Positions 19,176 to 26,939 of a stretch of DNA of 64,000 nucleotides are shown here, piece after piece. The notes below the pieces were generated by a model. The model ran no database searches and was not told the origin of the DNA. It was given only the letters and a program-made list of their open reading frames with translations. Position 1 is the first letter of the stretch; each line of letters starts with the position of its first letter. Made by a program: the position numbers and the translations under genes. Origin of the DNA: Mycolicibacterium sp. YH-1 (GTDB taxonomy: Bacteria > Actinomycetota > Actinomycetes > Mycobacteriales > Mycobacteriaceae); the NCBI RefSeq assembly GCF_022557175.1, contig NZ_CP092915.1, positions 5,394,001 to 5,458,000 of the forward strand, read 5' to 3'.

Positions 19176-20603
19176 CTAGAGGTTGGCGATAGATGAGCGA
19201 ATGTGGTCGAGGATTCTGGAAGCCGATGTGGGCGCAGGCGAGGGTCCCGGGTCGGCGGCGGCGAGCCCCGCCGCCCGCGCGTGCACGAACGCACCCATCG
19301 CGGCCGCCTCACCGGCGGGCAGGCCTGCAGCGAGCAGCGCTCCGATGACACCCGACAGCACGTCGCCGGATCCCGCGGTGGCGGCCCAGGACTGGCCTGC
19401 CGGGTTGAGGTAGGTGGTGCCCGTCGAACGGGACTGCGCACCCGCCTCCGCGATGATCGTGACGTTGCCCTTGAGCAGCACCGTGACGCCGAGGGAGTCG
19501 GCCAGTCGGCGGGTTGCCGCCACGCGGTCATCGCCGGGCGGATGACCAGCGAGCCTGGCGAACTCGCCGGCGTGCGGGGTCAGCACCGTCGGCGCAGTGC
19601 GGCCCGCGACGAGGTCGGGGTGCGCGGCGAGGATCGTCAGCGCATCCGCGTCGACGAGGACTGGAAGGTCGGTGCCCAATGCGAACCACAGCGCCGTCGC
19701 GCCCGCCTCGTCGGTCCCCAGACCGGGTCCCACGACCCAGGACTGGACGCGTCCCGCGGCACTGGGGCTCGGCGCGGCGACGACCTCCGGCCAGTGCGAC
19801 ACGACCTCGGCGGCGGCACTGCCCGCGTAACGGACCATGCCGGACGTGGCGGCCACCGCGGCCCCGGCACACAGGATGGCCGCGCCGGGGTAGGTCGCTG
19901 ATCCGGCGAGCACACCGGTGACACCCTGGGTGTACTTGTCGTCGGTGGCACGCGGTATCGGCCAGCGGGCGGCGACATCGGCGGCCTCCATGCTCGCCAC
20001 GCTGGTGGCCGGCAGGTCGAGGCCGATGTCGATCAGTTTGACACGCCCGCACTCGCCAAGGGCGTGAACGGGTTTCAGTCCCCCGAACGTCACGGTGAGC
20101 GCCGCGTGGACGTGCGGTCCTGCGGCGGCACCGGTGTCCACGTCGAGCCCACTGGGGATGTCCACGGCGACGACGGGAACACCCGCGGCGTCGACTCCGG
20201 CGAACACCTCGGCAGCGTTCGGGCGCAGCGGCCCGCTGCCGGATATGCCGACGACGCCATCAATCACCAGATCGGTTGACTCTGGCACGGTTTCAACCAG
20301 GCGACCACCCGCCCAGCGGAATGCGGCCAGCGCCTTGGCATGTGTGCGTTCGGGGTTGAGCAGCAGTGCCGTCGCGGCCGCGCCCCGCCTACGCAGGAAC
20401 GTCGCCGCCCACAGCGCATCGCCACCGTTGTCGCCGGAGCCCACCACGGCGCACACCGTGGCACCCGTGACGGTGCCGAGTTCGCGGGCTATCGCGGCGG
20501 CCAGTCCGTATGCGGCGCGGCGCATCAACGCGCCGTCGGGAAGGCTGGACAACAACGGCGCCTCGGCGTCACGGATCGCGTCCGCGGTGTAGTAGTGCCG
20601 CAT
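19176..20603 (-). CDS. nnr: Bifunctional NAD(P)H-hydrate repair enzyme Nnr
   Basis: Repairs damaged NAD(P)HX. The 475 residues form two domains: an N-terminal YjeF/NnrE epimerase (about 1-210; VVGSGDNGGDALWAATFLRR and VVAVDIPSGLDVDTG) and a C-terminal NnrD ADP-dependent dehydratase of the ribokinase-like fold (about 225-475; VLTPHAGEFARLAG and the catalytic ATAGSGDVLSGVIGALL). It ends 12 bases before gadB, likely in one transcript. It corresponds to M. tuberculosis Rv3433c. Confidence 0.93.
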   Translation of the reverse strand: MRHYYTADAIRDAEAPLLSSLPDGALMRRAAYGLAAAIARELGTVTGATVCAVVGSGDNGGDALWAATFLRRRGAAATALLLNPERTHAKALAAFRWAGGRLVETVPESTDLVIDGVVGISGSGPLRPNAAEVFAGVDAAGVPVVAVDIPSGLDVDTGAAAGPHVHAALTVTFGGLKPVHALGECGRVKLIDIGLDLPATSVASMEAADVAARWPIPRATDDKYTQGVTGVLAGSATYPGAAILCAGAAVAATSGMVRYAGSAAAEVVSHWPEVVAAPSPSAAGRVQSWVVGPGLGTDEAGATALWFALGTDLPVLVDADALTILAAHPDLVAGRTAPTVLTPHAGEFARLAGHPPGDDRVAATRRLADSLGVTVLLKGNVTIIAEAGAQSRSTGTTYLNPAGQSWAATAGSGDVLSGVIGALLAAGLPAGEAAAMGAFVHARAAGLAAADPGPSPAPTSASRILDHIRSSIANL

Positions 20604-20704
20604 CGTCGGGTCTTCGTCGCCTCTCGAGCCTCGGTGCTGTCGCGGTCCAACGTTACGCGGTGCGGTCCGGATAAAACGGGACTCCGAGCGGGTACCCCTC
20701 CCCC

Positions 20705-21118
20705 ATGACGAATACCCCCACCGATCCGGTTCTCCTCAAGGAACTGCTCGCGCTCGAAAACGACGGATGGAAGGCGCTGTGCGAAGGCACCGCTGCGCAG
20801 TACTACGGCGAGATGATGTCCGCCGATGCGCTGATGGTGCTGGCCAACGGCGCCACGATGAATCGCTCCGAGGTGAGCGCCGCACTCGCGCAGGCGCCGC
20901 CGTGGCTGCGGCACGAGATCGCCGATACCCGGGTGATCGACATCGACCCCGGCACCGCGGCTCTGGTCTACACGGGCCGAGCCTGGCGCGAGGGTTCCGA
21001 CGAACCGTTCGTCGGGGCGATGTCGTCGGTCTATCACCGCACTGAGACCGGCTGGCAGCTTGCGCTGTATCAGCAGACTGCCGTCACTCCGGGCGGTGGC
21101 ACACCGCCTCGACATTGA
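20705..21118 (+). CDS. NTF2/DUF4440-like small protein
   Basis: A 137-residue protein with an NTF2-like pattern: an N-terminal helix LLKELLALENDGWKALCEG, then MMSADALMVLANGATMNRSE and C-terminal strands ending SSVYHRTETGWQLALYQQT. The DUF4440-type SnoaL fold often binds small ligands, but the substrate is unknown. No purine-rich ribosome site precedes the ATG (the upstream run is CCTCCCCC), so the start may be leaderless or inefficient. Its 3' end overlaps the end of the convergent VOC pseudogene by 35 bases. Confidence 0.65.
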   Translation: MTNTPTDPVLLKELLALENDGWKALCEGTAAQYYGEMMSADALMVLANGATMNRSEVSAALAQAPPWLRHEIADTRVIDIDPGTAALVYTGRAWREGSDEPFVGAMSSVYHRTETGWQLALYQQTAVTPGGGTPPRH

Positions 21119-21405
21119 TCCCGTCGGGATCAAGCACGAAGGCTCCGTAATAGTCGGGCTGATACTCCGGGCGAAGCCCTGGCTCGAGCAGCGTGCGGCC
21201 GCCGGCCGCCAGCCAGAAGAACGGCTTGTGCTCCCACCCGAACCCGTGCATCTCGAGTTTGGCCGGTCGCCTCGTCAGCGGGCACGGTCATGACCTTCAC
21301 GATGCCCAGCGATGCCAGAGTGGGTTCATAGAATGCGAGCGACCGGGCCAGGTCGGGCACGGCGATGTTGAGGTGATCGATGGACGATCCGGTGAAGTCA
21401 GGCAT
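21084..21405 (-). pseudogene. Frameshifted VOC/glyoxalase-family gene
   Basis: The frame from ATG 21405 (DFTGSSIDHLNIAVPDLARS) runs in the VOC pattern up to PADEATGQT, then leaves it. Removing one base near 21255 on the minus strand restores a normal ending (EMHGFGWEHKPFFWLAAGG, then EPGLRPEYQPDYYGAFVLDP and NVEAVCHRPE) with a stop at 21084-21086. Either the gene is a recent pseudogene or a single base was miscalled. It diverges from the marR gene across a shared palindrome. Confidence 0.8.
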
Positions 21406-21463
21406 ACGGCATCCGTTCTGGCAATCGGTTTCGAGGCGGCGTGGATAGTTCAATCGGATATAT

Positions 21464-21492
21464 CTGCATCATGCAATTACTTTATGATGCAG
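21464..21492. promoter_or_regulatory. Probable MarR operator
   Basis: CTGCATCAT (21464-21472) and ATGATGCAG (21484-21492) are perfect 9-base inverted arms with an 11-base spacer. They sit in the AT-rich gap between the divergent VOC gene and marR, the classic arrangement for autoregulation plus control of the neighbour. GCATCATGC within the left side adds a smaller symmetrical element. Confidence 0.65.
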
Positions 21493-21511
21493 TCAAATGG
21501 AAGGGGTTCTC

Positions 21512-21973
21512 ATGTCGCAGCAGTCGTCCGCACGACAGCGCGCATCCGGCGAACTGATCGAGGCGCTGGCCGGATGGCAGGTGCTGGTGGCCCAGTTCAA
21601 TGACCTCGTCGCACGCAACATCGGGGTCAGCCCGGCCGAGACCCAGTGCATGTACATTCTCGAGCGGTTCGGCCCGTCGACTCCGGGGGAGCTCGCGCGC
21701 CGCGTGAACCTGAGCACCGGCGCCACCACCCGCATGCTCGACCGCCTGCAGAACGCCGGCTACATCACCCGGACGCCGGACCCGCACGATCGACGCAAGG
21801 TCGTCATCGAGCCGGCCGGTGATGGCGTCGCACGAATCGCCGCACTGTACGGCCCGCTCAACGAGGACCTCGTCAGGCTTCTCGACGACTTCGACCTGCC
21901 CCAGCTCGGACAGCTCACCCAGTTCGCGAGGTCGGCGGAAGACGTTACGTCAGAACATATTCGGAGAATCTAG
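21512..21973 (+). CDS. MarR-family transcriptional regulator
   Basis: A 153-residue winged helix-turn-helix dimer. The recognition region is visible as STPGELARRVNLSTGATTRMLDRLQNAG and the wing as YITRTPDPHDRRKVVIEP. The start at 21512 was chosen because GGAAGGGG lies seven bases upstream; an ATG five codons earlier is part of that ribosome site. MarR proteins usually sense phenolics or oxidants and repress a divergent gene, here the VOC gene. Its 3' end overlaps the convergent hydrolase by 24 bases. Confidence 0.85.
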   Translation: MSQQSSARQRASGELIEALAGWQVLVAQFNDLVARNIGVSPAETQCMYILERFGPSTPGELARRVNLSTGATTRMLDRLQNAGYITRTPDPHDRRKVVIEPAGDGVARIAALYGPLNEDLVRLLDDFDLPQLGQLTQFARSAEDVTSEHIRRI

Positions 21974-22864
21974 ACCGTCCAGATCGTCGACCTTGTCCCA
22001 GAACCTGCGCACGCGCCCATCGATCTCGTCGGCACACTCGCCGGAGATCGCGTGTGACGCCTCGGCCCACAGCTCGATCTCACCGTGCGGCAGCAGATTC
22101 CGCGCGCGGGTGGTGGCGACCTCGGCGTCGTGGATCACGCTGCGGCCCGCGATCAACGCGAGGACGGGGACATCCAGCGTCCGCAGCTGATCGTCGGTGA
22201 AGAGTGTCGGCATGGGCTGACTCAGGACGAAGTCGGCCGTGCCCGCGGCAATGAGCCGCGCCTCGGGAACCGAGTCGTCGACGTCGGCCCCACCCGATAT
22301 CCAGCGAAGCACTCTGCGCCGCAACGACTCCGGCACACCGGGCAGGCCCATCGGCGCCACTGCCAGCATTGTGCGGATGGGGATGCGCGCGAACGTCATG
22401 ACGGGGTCCAGCAGCGCAAGTGACGCCACCCGTCCCGGCTGCCGGATCGCGTAGTTGCACGCCGTCCAGCCGCCGAACGACACACCCATCAGATGAGCCG
22501 AATCCAGCCCGAGCCCGGCAACGACGTCACCCATCCAGCGCGCCTGGTCCTCGGCCCCGGTGAGCGGCCGCTGCTGCACCGACAGCCCGGGCTCACCCAG
22601 GAGGTCGACGGTGAACACCGTCCGGTGACGCAACAACGCGGGAAGATTCGCAGCCCACATGGGAGTGGACGCGTTACGTCCGGGCAGCAGAACCACCGGC
22701 CGACCGCCCGAGAGTCCGCCAAAGCGGTAGACCCGAACCTCGCCGAAAGCGGTTGGTACGTCAAATGACTCGGCGTACGACGGCAACGCCGCGAGGCACT
22801 CGCGGTAGACGTCGAGGAAGTGCGCGCGGGCGACCTCGCTACGGAAGCGCCCGACATCGCCCAC
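21950..22864 (-). CDS. Alpha/beta-hydrolase
   Basis: A 304-residue hydrolase. The nucleophile is in LMGVSFGGWTACNYA, the oxyanion region in VVLLPGRNASTPMW, a possible acid in VLALIAGRSVIHDAE and the histidine in WAEASHAISGE. No signal peptide is visible. The GTG at 22864 starts 10 bases after the glmS stop, so it is probably translated from the glmS transcript; an open frame extends to 22918 inside glmS. The substrate is unknown. Confidence 0.75.
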   Translation of the reverse strand: MGDVGRFRSEVARAHFLDVYRECLAALPSYAESFDVPTAFGEVRVYRFGGLSGGRPVVLLPGRNASTPMWAANLPALLRHRTVFTVDLLGEPGLSVQQRPLTGAEDQARWMGDVVAGLGLDSAHLMGVSFGGWTACNYAIRQPGRVASLALLDPVMTFARIPIRTMLAVAPMGLPGVPESLRRRVLRWISGGADVDDSVPEARLIAAGTADFVLSQPMPTLFTDDQLRTLDVPVLALIAGRSVIHDAEVATTRARNLLPHGEIELWAEASHAISGECADEIDGRVRRFWDKVDDLDGLDSPNMF

Positions 22865-22874
22865 GCCGGTAGGC

Positions 22875-24743
22875 CTACTCGACGGTGACCGACTTGGCCA
22901 GGTTGCGCGGCTTGTCAACGTCGTAGCCGCGCGCGCGAGCCACCTCTGCGGCGAACACCTGCAGCGGGATCGTTGAGAGCAGCGGCTGGAACAGCGTTGA
23001 CACCGCCGGGATCTCGATCAGGTGATCGGCGTAGGGCGCCACCGTGTCGTCACCCTCCTCCGCGATCACAATGGTGACAGCGCCGCGTGCCTGGATCTCG
23101 CGAATGTTGCTCAGCAGCTTGGAGTGCAGCATCGCCGCGTTCTTCGGCGACGGCATCACCACGATCACCGGCAGACCGTCCTCGATCAGCGCGATGGGGC
23201 CGTGCTTGAGCTCGCCTGCGGCGAAACCCTCGGCGTGCATGTACGCCAGCTCCTTGAGCTTGAGCGCACCCTCGAGCGCCACCGGGTAGCCGACGTGGCG
23301 CCCCAGGAACAGCACCGTCGGAGACGTCGCGAACCGGCGGGCCAGCTCCGCGACGGGCTCCATGCAGGTCAGCACGCGGCTGACCAGGTCGGGCATCGCC
23401 TCCAGGTCCCGGTACTCCCGCTCAACCTCGTCGGGGTACTTGGTGCCACGGGCCTGCGCCAGCGCCAGGCCAACGAGGTAGTTGGCCGCAATCTGGGCCA
23501 GGAACGTCTTGGTGGAGGCAACACCGATCTCCGGTCCGGCGCGCGTGTAGAGCACCGCGTCGCACTCGCGCGGAATCTGGCTGCCGTTGGTGTTGCAGAT
23601 GGCCAGCACCTTGGCCTTCTGTTCCTTGGCGTGCCGGACGGCCTCGAGAGTGTCGGCGGTCTCGCCCGATTGCGATATGGCGATCACCAGCGTGCTGCGG
23701 TCCAGCACGGGGTCGCGGTAGCGGAACTCGCTGGCGAGCTCGACCTCGACCGGCAGCCGGGTCCAGTGCTCGATCGCGTACTTGGCCAGCATCCCCGAGT
23801 GGTACGCGGTACCGCAGGCGACGATGAAGACCTTGTCGACCTCGCGCAGTTCCTGATCGGACAGCCGTTGCTCGTCGAGCACGATGCGACCGTCGGCGAA
23901 GTGCCCGAGCAGGGTGTCTGCGACCGCGGCTGGCTGCTCGGCGATCTCCTTGAGCATGAAGTACTCGTAGCCGCCCTTCTCGGCGGCCGACAGATCCCAG
24001 TCGATGTGGAAGGGACGGGCAGCGGCGTCGTCCCGGTTGCCGTGGAAGTCGTAGATCTCGTAGCCGTCGGCGGTGATCACGACGGCCTGGTCCTGACCCA
24101 GCTCAACGGCCTCACGGGTGTGCTCGATGAAGGCGGCGACGTCGGAGCCGAGGAACATCTCGCCGTCACCGACGCCGATGACCAGCGGGGTCGAGCGGCG
24201 GGCCGCCACGATGGTGCCGGGGTCGTCAGCGCTGGCGAACACCAGCGTGAAGTGGCCCTCAAGGCGCGGCAGGACGGCCATCACGGAGCCGACGAAGTCA
24301 CCCGCGGTGGGTCCGTGGTGGTACTGCCACGACACCAGGTGAACGGCGACCTCGGTGTCGGTGTCGCTCGCGAACTCGACCCCGGTGACCTCGAGCTCGG
24401 CGCGCAGGGACGCGAAGTTCTCGATGATGCCGTTGTGGACCACGGCGATCTTGCCCGCGGCATCGCGGTGCGGGTGCGCGTTGCGGTCCGTCGGGCGACC
24501 GTGGGTGGCCCAGCGGGTATGGCCCATGCCTGTGTTGCCGTCCAGCACCCCGTCGGGCGTCTCATCGAGAGCTGCCTCCAGATTGGACAGCCTGCCGGCG
24601 CGCCTGCGGACCGTCAGTCCACCCGAGCCGTCGAGCAGCGCCACACCAGATGAGTCGTAACCGCGGTACTCCATCCGGCGCAACGCGTCGACGACGATGC
24701 CCCGGGCAGGGCGCTGTCCGACATATCCGACGATTCCGCACAC
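22875..24743 (-). CDS. glmS: Glutamine:fructose-6-phosphate aminotransferase GlmS
   Basis: Makes glucosamine-6-phosphate, the first step to UDP-GlcNAc; GlmM later in the window does the next step. It has 622 residues: an N-terminal class II glutaminase with nucleophile Cys2 (CGIVGYVGQR) and GHTRWATHGRP, then two SIS sugar-isomerase domains (VACGTAYHSG; ISQSGETADTLEAVR; GAVTIVIAEEGDD). It ends KPRNLAKSVTVE, the usual GlmS ending. The start codon is GTG, preceded by TACCCT and a 7-base gap, so the mRNA may be leaderless. Confidence 0.95.
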   Translation of the reverse strand: MCGIVGYVGQRPARGIVVDALRRMEYRGYDSSGVALLDGSGGLTVRRRAGRLSNLEAALDETPDGVLDGNTGMGHTRWATHGRPTDRNAHPHRDAAGKIAVVHNGIIENFASLRAELEVTGVEFASDTDTEVAVHLVSWQYHHGPTAGDFVGSVMAVLPRLEGHFTLVFASADDPGTIVAARRSTPLVIGVGDGEMFLGSDVAAFIEHTREAVELGQDQAVVITADGYEIYDFHGNRDDAAARPFHIDWDLSAAEKGGYEYFMLKEIAEQPAAVADTLLGHFADGRIVLDEQRLSDQELREVDKVFIVACGTAYHSGMLAKYAIEHWTRLPVEVELASEFRYRDPVLDRSTLVIAISQSGETADTLEAVRHAKEQKAKVLAICNTNGSQIPRECDAVLYTRAGPEIGVASTKTFLAQIAANYLVGLALAQARGTKYPDEVEREYRDLEAMPDLVSRVLTCMEPVAELARRFATSPTVLFLGRHVGYPVALEGALKLKELAYMHAEGFAAGELKHGPIALIEDGLPVIVVMPSPKNAAMLHSKLLSNIREIQARGAVTIVIAEEGDDTVAPYADHLIEIPAVSTLFQPLLSTIPLQVFAAEVARARGYDVDKPRNLAKSVTVE

Positions 24744-24750
24744 GGGCTAA

Positions 24751-24756
24751 AGGGTA
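24751..24756 (-). promoter_or_regulatory. Candidate -10 box for leaderless glmS
   Basis: On the minus strand TACCCT, seven bases (TTAGCCC) and the GTG start of glmS follow one another, placing a transcription start at or next to the start codon. No -35 box and no ribosome site are apparent, and there is no room for a glmS ribozyme. Confidence 0.4.
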
Positions 24757-24819
24757 GTGCAGGTGCCGGGCCCCGGCGCCCGTCAGCGTCCGTCGGCCCT
24801 GGTGAGCTACGGTCATCGG

Positions 24820-25665
24820 GTGGCCAAGACCAAGAAGCTGTTCGCTTCCTTGACGCGCCGGGGACCACATCGCGTTCTACGCGGTGACCTGGCCTTCGCC
24901 GGACTCCCCGGGGTGGTGTTCACCCCCGAGTCGGGCATGAACCTACCCGGCATCGCATTCGGTCACGACTGGCTGGCCAGCACCGACCGCTACCTCGGCA
25001 CGCTGGAGCACCTGGCGTCGTGGGGCATCGTCGCAGCGGCCCCCAACACCGAGACGAGCATCGCGCCGTCGGTGATGAATCTCGCCTTCGACCTGGGCAG
25101 CACGCTCGACATCATCAGCGGGGTGCGGCTGGGACCGGGGCAGATCAGCGTGCACCCCACCAAGCTCGGTGTCGTCGGGCACGGCTTCGGCGGTTCGGCG
25201 GCCGTGTTCGCCGCCGCTGGCATACCGGGCAAGCTGAAGACGACCGTGTCCCTGTTCCCGACGGTGTCCAAACCGCCCGCTCAGGAGCCCGCCAGGGCAC
25301 TGCAGATGCCCGGCCTCATCCTGGCCGACCCCGGCGATCCGATGTCGCTGCGATCCAATGCGGTCGAGCTGGCACGGGCGTGGAGACCGGCGACCCTGCG
25401 CACCGTCGACAAGGCAACGGCGGGCGGACTCGTAGAGGGCCGGCGGCTGGCTCGGGTGTTCAAGTTGCCGGGCGCCGACCGCGGCACGCAGAAGACCGTG
25501 CGCGCGCTGACCACCGGTTACCTCCTTTTCCAGCTCACCGGCGACAAGACCTACCGCGACTTCGCCGACCCCGAGGCCGTTCTTCCCAGGACCCACGTGG
25601 TGGATCCGTTCGCCGACGACCCCGTCGCTCTGGAGAACAAGGTTGTCGCACTCCTGAAGCCCTGA
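24820..25665 (+). CDS. Alpha/beta-hydrolase-fold protein lacking the nucleophile Ser (Rv3438-like)
   Basis: A 281-residue protein divergent from glmS, at the place of Rv3438 in M. tuberculosis. The fold resembles dienelactone hydrolase/chlorophyllase proteins (LPGIAFGHDWLAS; VVAAAPNTE-like strand). The nucleophile elbow reads VVGHGFGGSAAVF: the serine expected in GHSxG is glycine, so ordinary hydrolase activity is doubtful. The GTG at 24820 is preceded by TACGGT and six bases, suggesting a leaderless start. An open frame reaches 24757 but would overlap the glmS promoter. Confidence 0.72.
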   Translation: MAKTKKLFASLTRRGPHRVLRGDLAFAGLPGVVFTPESGMNLPGIAFGHDWLASTDRYLGTLEHLASWGIVAAAPNTETSIAPSVMNLAFDLGSTLDIISGVRLGPGQISVHPTKLGVVGHGFGGSAAVFAAAGIPGKLKTTVSLFPTVSKPPAQEPARALQMPGLILADPGDPMSLRSNAVELARAWRPATLRTVDKATAGGLVEGRRLARVFKLPGADRGTQKTVRALTTGYLLFQLTGDKTYRDFADPEAVLPRTHVVDPFADDPVALENKVVALLKP

Positions 25666-25673
25666 CGACGGGT

Positions 25674-25697
25674 CCAACCAACTGGTTGGTGTATAAA
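25674..25697 (+). promoter_or_regulatory. Operator-like palindrome and -10 box of the LLM gene
   Basis: CCAACCA, two bases, TGGTTGG (25674-25689) is a perfect inverted repeat, followed at once by TATAAA (25692-25697) and then CCAATC before the ATG at 25704. A second, weaker pair TTGGT/ACCAA brackets the -10. This fits a TetR-type repressor site over a promoter with a leaderless or near-leaderless mRNA. Confidence 0.6.
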
Positions 25698-25703
25698 CCA
25701 ATC

Positions 25704-26744
25704 ATGCGCACCGGAATCTTTCTGAGTTACGCCGGCGACTTCAAGGCGGCCGCAGACCAGGTCGTCGAACTCGAAAAGGTCGGTGTCGACATCGCGCTGG
25801 TCCCCGAGGCCTACTCGTATGACGCCATCAGCCAGCTCGGCTACCTCGCCGCCAAAACCTCGACCATCGAACTCGGCTCTGGCGTGGTCCCGATCTACAC
25901 CCGCACCCCGTCGCTGCTCGCGATGACCGCGGCCGGCGTGGACTACGTCTCCGACGGCCGCTTCCTGCTGGGCCTCGGCACCTCGGGCCCGCAGGTGATG
26001 GAGGGCTTCCACGGCGTCCCATTCGACGCACCGCTGGGCCGTACCCGCGAGGTGGTCGACATCTGCCGGCAGGTGTGGCGCCGCGAGGACGTCAACTACG
26101 ACGGCAAGTACTACCAGCTCCCTCTGCCCGCCGACCGCGGCACGGGCCTGGGAAAGCCACTGCACCTCATCAATCACCCGGTCCGCGAGCGCATTCCGAT
26201 CGCGATCGCCGCACTGGGCCCGAAGAACGTGGAACTGACCGCCGAGATCGCCGAGGGCTGGCAACCGCTGTTCTTCTATCCCGAGCGAGCCGACTCGGTC
26301 TGGGGCGATGCACTGCGCGCCGGCCTGTCCAAGCGCGACCCAGCGCTGGGTCCGCTTGATGTCATGGTGTCGGCATCGCTGGCCATCGGCGACGACGTGG
26401 AAGACCGCCTGGCATGGGCCAAACCCCAACTGGCGCTGTACATCGGCGGAATGGGCGCGCGCGGCAAGAACTTCTACCACAACCTAGCCACCCGATATGG
26501 CTACGGCGAGGTGGCGGATCGCATTCAGGACTTGTTCCTGGCGGGCAAGAAGAATGAGGCCATCGCCGCCGTTCCCGACGACCTGGTCCGCAACGTGTCA
26601 CTGATCGGACCGCGTGGTTTCGTCAAGGAACGCCTGGCGGCCTACGCCGAGGCCGGGGTCACCACCATGCTCGTCCATCCCATGGGCGCGGACACCGCCG
26701 AGCAGCTCCGTTTCGTCGAGGAATTGGTGACGCTCACCTCATAA
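25704..26744 (+). CDS. LLM-class F420-dependent oxidoreductase
   Basis: A 346-residue luciferase-like TIM-barrel protein. The barrel start MRTGIFLSYAGDF, the segment SYDAISQLGYLAAKTS, and GVVPIYTRTPSLLAMTAAGV with GRFLLGLGTSGPQVMEGFHG are typical of mycobacterial F420-dependent LLM proteins (Rv3520c-like). Cofactor F420 is inferred from the subgroup; the substrate is unknown. The ATG at 25704 lies six bases after a TATAAA box with an operator-like palindrome before it and no ribosome site, so a leaderless mRNA is likely. Confidence 0.85.
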   Translation: MRTGIFLSYAGDFKAAADQVVELEKVGVDIALVPEAYSYDAISQLGYLAAKTSTIELGSGVVPIYTRTPSLLAMTAAGVDYVSDGRFLLGLGTSGPQVMEGFHGVPFDAPLGRTREVVDICRQVWRREDVNYDGKYYQLPLPADRGTGLGKPLHLINHPVRERIPIAIAALGPKNVELTAEIAEGWQPLFFYPERADSVWGDALRAGLSKRDPALGPLDVMVSASLAIGDDVEDRLAWAKPQLALYIGGMGARGKNFYHNLATRYGYGEVADRIQDLFLAGKKNEAIAAVPDDLVRNVSLIGPRGFVKERLAAYAEAGVTTMLVHPMGADTAEQLRFVEELVTLTS

Positions 26745-26774
26745 TTGGGGCCGAACTCCATCGTCGGATAGAGT
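26745..26774 (+). promoter_or_regulatory. Candidate promoter of the DEAD-box helicase gene
   Basis: TTGGGG (26745-26750), an 18-base spacer and TAGAGT (26769-26774) resemble a SigA promoter. The transcript would carry a leader of about 160 bases before the ATG at 26940. Confidence 0.4.
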
Positions 26775-26811
26775 GATCACCAGCGGCATCGTCTGTTCTG
26801 CCTTTTGCCGC

Positions 26812-26851
26812 TTCGCCGGAGGCGAGCATTCGACCGGTTCGCCGGAGGCGA
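26812..26851 (+). repeat. Two identical GGA-loop hairpins in the helicase 5' leader
   Basis: TTCGCCGGAGGCGA occurs at 26812-26825 and again at 26838-26851. Each copy folds as TCGCC-GGA-GGCGA, a five-pair stem with a GGA loop. They lie in the predicted leader of the DEAD-box helicase mRNA, about 90-130 bases upstream of the start codon. Confidence 0.65.
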
Positions 26852-26939
26852 TTGTTCAGCCCCCGTTCGATCGTCACCGAGCGCCGCGGATCACCCGCGC
26901 CGGGCAGGACGACCACTCGACTTTCGGAGTTTTCCAAAC

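Noticed and set aside
23022..24653. Long plus-strand open frame opposite glmS (543 codons)
   Set aside because: Antisense shadow; composition is His/Arg/Gln/Gly-skewed and no domain is visible.
24744..24819. glmS ribozyme
   Set aside because: The upstream gap is under 80 bases and shared with a divergent gene; no ribozyme core is seen, and mycobacteria are not known to use it.
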